10,096 nt of DNA, taken from contig JAEXPL010000331.1 in the NCBI GenBank assembly GCA_023446865.1, forward strand, positions 1-10,096, in the 5' to 3' direction. The translations under genes were made by a program, and so were the position numbers. A model generated the notes under the pieces. It made no database searches, was not told the DNA's origin, and saw only the letters and a program-made list of their open reading frames with translations. Source of the stretch: Verrucomicrobiota bacterium (GTDB lineage: Bacteria; Verrucomicrobiota; Verrucomicrobiia; Opitutales; Opitutaceae). Positions 1-4,704 of the stretch are shown here, piece after piece. The number at the start of each line of letters is the position of its first letter. The stretch's first letter is position 1.

Positions 1-279
1 ATCCAGGAGAAGTGGGGCACGTAGCCGGTGTTTCAATCCGCGCCCCGCTCCGAGGAGCGGGGCGACAATCCACCCTCCAGAAGCCCGAGCCGCTCGTCAT
101 GTTTCAATCCGCGCCCCGCGCCGAGGAGCGGGGCGACGCGGTTGTAGAGGAGCGCGGCGAGCGTGCCGTTGGTTTCAATCCGCGCCCCGCTCCGAGGAGC
201 GGGGCGCCGGTCGATCGCGTGATGCACCAACACACCGGGGATGTTTCAATCCGCGCCCCGCTCCGAGGAGCGGGGCGAC
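1..279 (-). CRISPR. Type I-C CRISPR array, four repeats visible, continues past left edge
   Basis: Four 37-nt repeats lie at 30-66, 101-137, 172-208 and 243-279, separated by three 34-nt spacers (67-100, 138-171, 209-242). Bases 1-29 are most of a fourth spacer, so the array runs out of the window. On the minus strand each repeat starts GTCGCC and ends ATTGAAAC, the ending typical of type I-C, so transcription runs right to left, away from cas2. The hairpin has a 10-bp stem, CGCCCCGCTC pairing with GAGCGGGGCG, around a CTCG tetraloop. It is followed by exactly 11 nt, CGGATTGAAAC, the expected 5' handle after Cas5c cleavage. Repeats 30-66 and 243-279 are identical. Repeat 101-137 has T to G at 120, which breaks a stem pair. 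Repeat 172-208 has A to C at 207, which adds one G-C pair at the stem base. I-C repeats are usually about 32 nt, so 37 is long. Confidence 0.98.
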
Positions 280-462
280 GGCGCCTTGGCCGAGGCCATG
301 GGCGCCAAGGGTTTGGTGCGGCAATTCTGCGAGACTGTCAAAGATCCTGGCGGACGATGCTGTCTGCGTTGGGGGCCGCGCGTGTAGTGCGCTCTTGGGA
401 CGCAACTTGCGCCGGATGCGAACGGGTGCGGGGCCGGACGAGGCGCTCGCTTCGCTCGGGGC
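280..462 (-). promoter_or_regulatory. CRISPR leader between cas2 and first repeat
   Basis: These 183 bp separate the cas2 stop from the leader-proximal repeat (243-279), and I see no gene in them. Array orientation places the leader here. On the minus strand there is an exact TTGACA (336-341), a possible -35 box, but no good -10 box 16-18 bp downstream, so the array promoter is unresolved and the array may be read through from the cas operon. Next to the first repeat is a 7-bp inverted repeat, CCTTGGC (284-290) and GCCAAGG (304-310), with a 13-nt loop. Leader status is inferred from position; the hairpin and hexamer are seen directly. Confidence 0.75.
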
Positions 463-759
463 CTAAAGCGTGAGCGTGTCCTCGACGACATTGGTCGGAC
501 GTGCGGCGCCGTAGTGCTCGATTCGGTCCTTGGCGGACTGATCGATGAAGTAGATGCGGAGCGAATCCTCGTCGGGCTTGATCTCTTGGAGGAGGCGGGC
601 GCGGAGCTCAACCCACTCCTTTTGTCCGAGCTGCATCTCGAAGACGGATTTCTGGACGCGGGTTCCGTAGGAGACGCAGGCCTTGGCGACGCGGCGGAGG
701 CGGCGGGCGCCGGCGCGCTCGTCGACGGTGCTGACATCGTAGGTGACGAGGATGAACAT
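463..759 (-). CDS. cas2: CRISPR-associated endonuclease Cas2
   Basis: A 98-residue protein of normal Cas2 length. Cas2 is the small ferredoxin-fold dimer that sits between two Cas1 dimers in the spacer-integration complex. The first beta strand reads MFILVTYDVS with the conserved Asp8. GTRVQKSVFE (residues 32-41) is the second conserved strand, and SLRIYFI (66-72) the later strand. The start is ATG at 759; I see no clear Shine-Dalgarno sequence upstream. It is the last gene before the leader and lies 62 bp downstream of cas1, a gap that contains a degenerate 7-nt repeat tract. The stop is TAG at 463-465. The family call is secure. Confidence 0.97.
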   Translation of the reverse strand: MFILVTYDVSTVDERAGARRLRRVAKACVSYGTRVQKSVFEMQLGQKEWVELRARLLQEIKPDEDSLRIYFIDQSAKDRIEHYGAARPTNVVEDTLTL

Positions 760-774
760 GGGAGCGTGGCGGTG

Positions 775-823
775 AGTGACCGGAAAACTGGAGTCTGAGA
801 TCTGACGCCACAGATCGAAGATC
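775..823 (-). repeat. Degenerate heptamer array at the cas1-cas2 junction
   Basis: On the minus strand the sequence divides into seven consecutive 7-nt units, among them GATCTTC, GATCTGT, GATCTCA and GACTCCA. It is the most degenerate member of the ATCTCAA-like family in this window. It overlaps the last two bases read of the cas1 stop codon (TGA, 822-824) and fills most of the cas1-cas2 gap. The unit GATCTTC also occurs in the GC-rich heptamer array near 9925, which suggests the two families are related. Membership is less certain than for the cleaner copies. Confidence 0.5.
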
Positions 824-1856
824 AGGCAAAGAGGTGGGGTGTGTACTCGCCGCCTTCGCGAATGGCGCGGGCGAGCAGGCGAGCCTGGATGAAGGAAAGT
901 TGGCCGTGGCGGATCTTTTCTTGGACGAGAGGGTGGGTGATCTCCTCGAGTTTTCGTTGCTGGTAGGCGGCGACGGCGGCCTTGCGCGACTTATCGGTGA
1001 GTTCGACGGCGCCGCCCTCGCAGAGGGCGAAATCGTCTGGTTTCAGTTCGCCGCGGTTGAGCAGCGTGATCGCGAGTCGCTCTACCCAGGGCCGGAATTC
1101 CTCCATGAGATCGAGCGCGAGCGACTCGCGGCCGGAGCGATGGGCGTGCAGGTAGCCGACGAATGGATCGAGGCCGACGGCGGTGAGCGCGGAGACGCAG
1201 TCGTGCCGGAGCAGGGCGTAGAGGAAGGAAAGGAGGCAGTTGATGGCGTCGCGAGGCGGGCGGCGGTTGCGGCCATCCATCGGGAATCGGTCGCGGAGAG
1301 CAGGCCGGAGATGGCGGGTGAACTGGGCGAAATGGAGCGCGGCGGCCTGTCCCTCGATGCCGCGCAGATCGTCGGTGGAGTTGACCAGCGGGAGTTGTCG
1401 GAGGGCGGCTGCGAGGTCGTCGGTGAGTTTGACGAGGGTGGCGCGGTCTTCGGCGGAGTCGGTGTCGCGGGCGGTGCGGGCGGCGAGCCAGCGGGTGTTG
1501 TGGACCTTACCGGCGATGAAGCAGCGGGCGAGGGCGGCGGTGCGTGCGGGATCGGCCGCTGCGGCGTGTTGGGCGGCGCGGAGGAAGACGGAGCCTTGCG
1601 GCACGCCCTCGACACGGGCTTCGAGGCGGCCCCAGTCGGTGAAGAAGCAGACGGCGGCTCCGTGCTCCCAACACAGGCGCATGGCGGCGGGGGAAACGTA
1701 GATGTCGGCGCCGAAGGCGAAGACGGATTCGCAGTTGTGGATGGGCAGCGAGAGCTTGAGTTGGCGGTCCTGCTCGATGCGCAGCGCGAGCCCGTCGCGG
1801 TGGACGGAGAGCTTTGGGGTGAGGAGGTAGAGGGTGTTCTGGAGGAGTTGGGCCAC
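822..1856 (-). CDS. cas1: Type I-C CRISPR-associated endonuclease Cas1
   Basis: This 344-residue protein is the integrase of spacer acquisition: with Cas2 it joins protospacers to the leader-end repeat. It fits the I-C Cas1 family over its full length, starting QNTLYLLTP. Likely metal-binding catalytic residues are Glu168 in GIEGQAA, His237 in GYLHAHRSGR and Asp249 in LDLMEEFRP. The start is GTG at 1856. In the same frame a TGA lies 33 nt upstream, inside a heptamer repeat, with no ATG, GTG or TTG between, so the start is well constrained. No Shine-Dalgarno sequence is visible upstream; the sequence there is C- and T-rich. The gene lies 51 bp downstream of the four-helix-bundle gene and 62 bp upstream of cas2. 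Cas4, its usual partner in I-C, is separated from it here by an extra gene. Confidence 0.97.
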   Translation of the reverse strand: MAQLLQNTLYLLTPKLSVHRDGLALRIEQDRQLKLSLPIHNCESVFAFGADIYVSPAAMRLCWEHGAAVCFFTDWGRLEARVEGVPQGSVFLRAAQHAAAADPARTAALARCFIAGKVHNTRWLAARTARDTDSAEDRATLVKLTDDLAAALRQLPLVNSTDDLRGIEGQAAALHFAQFTRHLRPALRDRFPMDGRNRRPPRDAINCLLSFLYALLRHDCVSALTAVGLDPFVGYLHAHRSGRESLALDLMEEFRPWVERLAITLLNRGELKPDDFALCEGGAVELTDKSRKAAVAAYQQRKLEEITHPLVQEKIRHGQLSFIQARLLARAIREGGEYTPHLFA

Positions 1857-1878
1857 GGGAGCGGAGGGCGGAGGATAT

Positions 1879-1913
1879 ATGAGATTTCAGATCTGGGATT
1901 TGAGATATCAGAG
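1879..1913 (-). repeat. Heptamer array, 5 units, between four-helix gene and cas1
   Basis: Exactly 35 bp dividing into five 7-nt units on the minus strand, with ATCTCAA, ATCCCAG and ATCTGAA in the middle. It starts just inside the 3' end of the four-helix-bundle gene and supplies that gene's TGA stop (1908-1910). It also supplies the in-frame TGA upstream of cas1. The tract is clearly richer in A and T than the surrounding sequence. Confidence 0.85.
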
Positions 1914-2438
1914 GCCGGAGGCCGGGCGGTTCTTGGGATGGAGCGGGTGATCGGGCGGGAGATGCTGGGCGAGGAGTGTTTGGAACTCGGAGTTGCCCTG
2001 TTTGCGCTCCTGCGCATGCGCGTAGGCGGCGCGGGTCTGGTCGTTGAGGTGGCGGGGGCCGGCGATATCGGAATTCTGGAGGCTGTCGGCCCAGGCGCGG
2101 AGCTGGCGGGAGCAGGACTCGGCGAGCGATATGAGACTAGAGATCTCAGATTCGAGATTTGAGAGGTACGGGCGGCGGGCGGCGAGGAGGAGCATGGAGC
2201 GGACTTCGCCGGCGGAGCCGCGGGCGATGTAGAGGAACATGAGGAGCTCGTTGGTGGTGCCTCGCTCGAAGCCCTCGGCGATGTTGTTGGAGACGGAAAG
2301 GGCGGCGCGTTCGAGTTGGTCGCGGAAGCTGTGGGTGAGGCGCGGCGGGGCGCGGTCGAGGAAGTCATCGGTGCGGTCGTAGAGGTCGGCGGCGGCGCGC
2401 CAGACGGGCAAATCTTCGAAGCGCTGGTAGGTTGCCAT
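1908..2438 (-). CDS. Four-helix-bundle protein (23S rRNA intervening-sequence / S23-type family) inside the cas operon
   Basis: A 176-residue protein whose first 115 or so residues match the four-helix-bundle (IVP/S23) family. The N-terminal motif FEDLPVW is at residues 7-13, and the family's hallmark AALSVSNNIAEGFERGT is at 45-61, followed by ELLMFLYIARGSAGEV (64-79). The family forms small oligomeric helical bundles; the fold is shared with Avd of diversity-generating retroelements, but its biochemical role is poorly known. Two oddities are visible. Residues 92-103 are encoded by a five-unit heptamer repeat (2131-2165), and a basic, proline-containing tail of about 58 residues (119-176) extends beyond the usual length of roughly 120. 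The tail matches no domain I recognise. The start is ATG at 2438, preceded by a CACCAACC stretch rather than a Shine-Dalgarno sequence. The gene lies between cas4 and cas1, co-directional with both. A role in adaptation is inference from position only. Confidence 0.88.
   Translation of the reverse strand: MATYQRFEDLPVWRAAADLYDRTDDFLDRAPPRLTHSFRDQLERAALSVSNNIAEGFERGTTNELLMFLYIARGSAGEVRSMLLLAARRPYLSNLESEISSLISLAESCSRQLRAWADSLQNSDIAGPRHLNDQTRAAYAHAQERKQGNSEFQTLLAQHLPPDHPLHPKNRPASGL
2131..2165 (-). repeat. Heptamer array, 5 units, inside the four-helix gene
   Basis: Five in-phase 7-nt units on the minus strand, starting CTCTCAA and ATCTCGA. The tract encodes residues 92-103 (LSNLESEISSLI). Leu92, Leu95, Ile99 and Leu102 have the 3-4-3 spacing of a helix with a hydrophobic stripe. 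No unit gives a stop in the gene's frame. The position corresponds to the variable stretch before the last helix of the family. Confidence 0.85.
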
Positions 2439-2444
2439 GATGGT

Positions 2445-2479
2445 TGGTGATTCGAGATTTCAGATCTGTGATTTGAGAG
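2445..2479 (-). repeat. Heptamer array, 5 units, upstream of the four-helix gene
   Basis: Five 7-nt units (35 bp) on the minus strand, including ATCACAG, ATCTGAA and ATCTCGA, ending six bases before the ATG of the four-helix-bundle gene. It therefore forms most of that gene's 5' untranslated region. The last unit, ATCACCA, merges into the CCAACC stretch that precedes the start codon. Confidence 0.85.
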
Positions 2480-2500
2480 CGCGGGGGGCGGAGGAGCGGA

Positions 2501-2536
2501 GCGGCTTGATCGATGGGGTGCATGGGGCGAAGCCGC
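2501..2536. repeat. Inverted repeat, 7-bp arms
   Basis: Perfect arms GCGGCTT and AAGCCGC enclose a 22-nt loop that itself contains ATGGGG twice. No run of T follows on either strand, so this is not a standard Rho-independent terminator. Function unknown. Confidence 0.4.
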
Positions 2537-2551
2537 GTTTGGCGTTCAAGA

Positions 2552-2564
2552 TGCCATATTGGCA
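2552..2564. repeat. Short palindrome TGCCATATTGGCA
   Basis: A 13-bp dyad with perfect 5-bp arms, TGCCA and TGGCA, around TAT. It resembles an operator half-site pair and sits in the gap upstream of the four-helix, cas1 and cas2 genes. It may be a regulator binding site or chance; no regulator gene is present in the window. Confidence 0.3.
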
Positions 2565-2652
2565 CCATAGAGCCGCAAATACAGTCGTGGCGTGATGCGT
2601 TCGCCGTGGAGTGTGGGGTCTCCGGACGGGGTGGTTTTCCGGGACATGGGTA

Positions 2653-3339
2653 TCAGGAATACTGGCGCGGTTCGAAAAGGCGAGGCGCGCGGCGGCCGGC
2701 GGCCTCGGGCAGACAGACGACGTGAAGCGAGCAGCCTTCGCACTGGGGTCGCAACTCCGCCGGGGGCGGAGTTGGGTCGGAGATCAGCATCTTGAGATCC
2801 GAGAGGGCGGAGAGGGTTTGCTGGCGGAGCGAGTTATCGAAGTGGACCTCTTGACGCTGCTGGGATTGGGCGTGGAAGATCGCGCCGGCGGGGGTGGCGA
2901 GGCCGAACATCTCTTCGAGGCAGAGCGCTTGGGCGCAGAGTTGGACCTCGTCGTTGGACCAGCGGCGCGTGGGGCCCTTCTTGTATTCGACTGGCCGGGC
3001 CTCGGCGATGTGCTGAGGTATCTCTGATTTGAGATCGGAGATTTGGGAGTCGAAGGGCGCGTAGCGTACTTCGACGAGGTCGGCTTTGCCGGAGAGTCCA
3101 AGCGTGTCGGAGAAGAGCGGGAGGGCGCGCAGAAGCGTCCAGCCGGCGCGCTGTTCGTAGCCGGGGAAGTCGACGTGCTCGTGGACGAGGTCGCCGAGGA
3201 CGGTGTGCTCGTTGGTACCGCGCAGGCCCTCGACGAACTTCAGCCACGCCCGGCGCGGGCAGAAGAGGAAGTCGTTAAGGGCGGAGAGCGGCAGCGGGTC
3301 GGGCGCTGCCGCCGGCGGAGGCGACACGAGCTCGCTCAC
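2653..3339 (-). CDS. cas4: CRISPR-associated exonuclease Cas4
   Basis: A 228-residue PD-(D/E)XK nuclease with an iron-sulfur cluster. In I-C systems Cas4 works with Cas1 and Cas2 to trim prespacers and select the PAM end. Cys27 in LFCPRRAW is the first cluster ligand; Cys200, Cys203 and Cys209 in QCEGCSLHVVC are the other three. The nuclease core is His53 in LVHEH, Asp87 in GKADLVE, and Glu118 with Lys120 in PVEYKKG; Gln133 lies in the following DEVQLCAQ helix. Residues 97-109 (DSQISDLKSEIPQ) lie between the Asp87 strand and the Glu118 strand and are encoded by a heptamer repeat. This looks like an insertion into a surface loop, since all catalytic residues are intact. The start is GTG at 3339, overlapping the cas7 stop in GTGA, so translational coupling is likely. 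A conserved Cas4 start region (PLPLSALNDFLFCPRR) supports the frame. Confidence 0.96.
   Translation of the reverse strand: MSELVSPPPAAAPDPLPLSALNDFLFCPRRAWLKFVEGLRGTNEHTVLGDLVHEHVDFPGYEQRAGWTLLRALPLFSDTLGLSGKADLVEVRYAPFDSQISDLKSEIPQHIAEARPVEYKKGPTRRWSNDEVQLCAQALCLEEMFGLATPAGAIFHAQSQQRQEVHFDNSLRQQTLSALSDLKMLISDPTPPPAELRPQCEGCSLHVVCLPEAAGRRAPRLFEPRQYS
3015..3049 (-). repeat. Heptamer array, 5 units, inside cas4
   Basis: Five 7-nt units on the minus strand, including ATCTCCG, ATCTCAA and ATCAGAG. The tract encodes Cas4 residues 97-109, with Ile100, Leu103 and Ile107 at 3-4 spacing. This copy lacks the TGA-containing ATCTGAA unit found in the intergenic copies. Confidence 0.85.
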
Positions 3340-4214
3340 AACTTGCGGAGTAGTTTCACCGTATCTGTGGCGGCGAACGACTGACCGGGCTTCACGACTT
3401 CGTCGATGGGCTTACCGTCTACGGTCAGGTCGTAGTCGGCGAAGCTGCGGGCGACGGCGACGCCGGGTTTGGCGGCGACCTGGACGCGGTCGAAGAGTTT
3501 GTGGGCGGGGGCGTTTCCGAGGACGGAGCTGTGCTCGAAGACGAGAAGCGCCTGCGGGGCCATCGTGCCGCGGGAGGCGGAGCGGTCGTGGTCGAACATC
3601 ATCGCGAGGGCTTCCCAGAAGAGTTCGAGATCGGCTTCGGAGAACTTGGTTTCGTTGGCGAGATTGGCGGAGATGAAGCCGTGGCAGCGGTAGAGGCCGT
3701 AGGGGATGAGGTTCTTGCGGCCCATAGTCTGGTTCGGCGAGTCCGCTTCCTTGGCTTCGGTCACCGCCATGCGCGTGATGGAGAGGTCGAGCGGGAGAAT
3801 CGGATCAATGCTGCGCGAGAAGCTGAACTGTACCGGGCCGCGGACCTGGCCGGCGTTGGCTCCGGTGGACATGACGGCGCCGAAGGTGCGAACGTCGTAG
3901 AACTTTTGGCACATGGCGGCGCGCGCGTCCTTCACCTGCTCGCGGGTGGCGACCTTCTTCTTGCCGTCCACATCGTGGCCGAGGTCGGTGTGCGCCTGCT
4001 GGATGCTTTCGTTGAGCACCGAGCCCTGCTGGACGAAGACCTGCTGGCCCTTGAGAAGCACGTAATTGCGGACCTTGCGCTTGAGGCAGACGTCGGAGAC
4101 GAGGCCGTGCATGTCCTGCGGGTCGATGCGCGGGGCGTTGGCGGCGTCGGGATCACCGTTGGGGTTACCGTCCTTGATGTCGAAGAGGTAGATGAAGTCG
4201 TAGCGGTTGTTCAT
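3336..4214 (-). CDS. cas7: Cascade backbone subunit Cas7c (Csd2 family)
   Basis: A 292-residue RAMP protein that forms the multi-copy backbone binding the crRNA spacer in the I-C Cascade complex. The N-terminus is diagnostic: FDIKDGNPNGDPDAANAPR (residues 11-29) followed by GLVSDVCLKRKVRNYV (37-52). Later family motifs include VRTFGAVMSTGANAGQVRGP and the RGTMAPQALLVFEHSS segment. Length is normal for the family. The start is ATG at 4214, directly preceded by a heptamer array that fills most of the 73-bp gap to cas8c; no Shine-Dalgarno sequence is evident. The stop TGA overlaps the cas4 GTG by four bases. No broken or missing region is visible. Confidence 0.97.
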   Translation of the reverse strand: MNNRYDFIYLFDIKDGNPNGDPDAANAPRIDPQDMHGLVSDVCLKRKVRNYVLLKGQQVFVQQGSVLNESIQQAHTDLGHDVDGKKKVATREQVKDARAAMCQKFYDVRTFGAVMSTGANAGQVRGPVQFSFSRSIDPILPLDLSITRMAVTEAKEADSPNQTMGRKNLIPYGLYRCHGFISANLANETKFSEADLELFWEALAMMFDHDRSASRGTMAPQALLVFEHSSVLGNAPAHKLFDRVQVAAKPGVAVARSFADYDLTVDGKPIDEVVKPGQSFAATDTVKLLRKL

Positions 4215-4215
4215 G

Positions 4216-4258
4216 GCGGGATTGGGAATCTGGGATTTGAGGATCTGAGATTTGAGAA
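4216..4258 (-). repeat. Heptamer array, about 6 units, between cas8c and cas7c
   Basis: Minus-strand units TTCTCAA, ATCTCAG, ATCCCAG, ATTCCCA and ATCCCGC, with one 8-nt unit (4237-4244) breaking the period. It ends one base before the cas7 ATG, so it forms the cas7 translation-initiation region. Weak heptamer-like character continues upstream to about 4285. Confidence 0.82.
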
Positions 4259-4287
4259 ACGGAGAGACCGAGAGCGGAGGCTGCAGG

Positions 4288-4704
4288 TTAGGATGTGGCT
4301 TCTGCCGGCAGGTTTGTGGCAGCGGAGGCGCGTTCCTCGCGGCGTTCGGCGCTTTGGCGGCGGTAGTCGGCTTTCTGATGATAGAAGCCGAGGGCGAAAC
4401 GGCCCTGCTCTTCGAGCGAGAGAGTGGGCGGGAACTTGCTGCCGAGGCGGGTCGTGAGGTCTTCGAAGTCCTTGCGGATGTTTTCGGCGATGCCGCCGCC
4501 GGCTTTGGCGAGGTGGAACTGGGAGTTGCGGAAGAGGCGGCCCATCACGAGCGACGGGGTGACGCAGGCGCTGGCGTAGAAGCGTTCGGAGATGCCGGCG
4601 TTGAGCTGGCCTTGGGCGAGGTACTGGAGGCGGTCGAAGACGGCGAAGAGCCGTCCGCAGAGGTAGGAGGGATCGGAGCAGGCGGGGTCGAGTTGGGCGG
4701 ACAT
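4288..4704 (-). CDS. cas11c: Probable Cas11c small subunit from an internal start in cas8c
   Basis: In type I-C systems the Cascade small subunit Cas11c is translated from an internal start near the 3' end of cas8c, in the same frame. Here an in-frame ATG at 4704 (Met459 of Cas8c, in NITMSAQLD) would give a 138-residue, largely helical protein sharing the Cas8c C-terminus. That size is close to what I recall for Cas11c. The ATG is preceded by CCCAACCAAAACATCACC, a C- and A-rich stretch similar to that upstream of cas5c and the four-helix gene, rather than a Shine-Dalgarno sequence. The existence of the internal product is family knowledge; the exact start is inference. Other in-frame Met codons nearby could be used instead. 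Confidence 0.55.
   Translation of the reverse strand: MSAQLDPACSDPSYLCGRLFAVFDRLQYLAQGQLNAGISERFYASACVTPSLVMGRLFRNSQFHLAKAGGGIAENIRKDFEDLTTRLGSKFPPTLSLEEQGRFALGFYHQKADYRRQSAERREERASAATNLPAEATS

Larger units (their letters stand above)
2439..2652 (-). other. 214-bp non-coding gap between cas4 and the four-helix gene
   Basis: I find no convincing gene here on either strand. The gap separates the interference genes plus cas4 from the four-helix, cas1 and cas2 group. It contains a heptamer array next to the four-helix start (2445-2479), a 7-bp inverted repeat GCGGCTT (2501-2507) / AAGCCGC (2530-2536) with a 22-nt loop, and a short palindrome TGCCATATTGGCA (2552-2564). An internal promoter for the adaptation genes is possible, but I could not identify convincing -35 and -10 boxes. 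Confidence 0.6.

Noticed and set aside
1..242. Spacers targeting sequence within this window
   Set aside because: By eye I found no match of any spacer to the rest of the window; a database search was not possible.
311..335. Degenerate fifth CRISPR repeat starting GTTTGG in the leader
   Set aside because: Only the first few bases match, the spacing is 31 rather than 34 nt, and the hairpin is absent.
12..473. Plus-strand open frame across the CRISPR array
   Set aside because: It translates the repeats into a recurring FNPRPAPRS-like peptide and is an artefact of the array.
834..2162. Long open frame on the plus strand (442 codons) opposite cas1 and the four-helix gene
   Set aside because: It is antisense to two genes with clear family motifs, and its Gly- and Glu-rich translation looks like a high-GC shadow frame.
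1082..2368. 428-codon minus-strand frame rich in Ser, Pro and Thr
   Set aside because: It is an out-of-frame reading of cas1 and the four-helix gene with low-complexity composition and no recognisable domain.
2770..2815. Seventh heptamer tract near the 3' end of cas4 (encoding SALSDLKMLISDP)
   Set aside because: Units such as ATCTCAA are present, but the residues fit the normal helix before the Cas4 cysteine cluster, and the period is poor outside two units.
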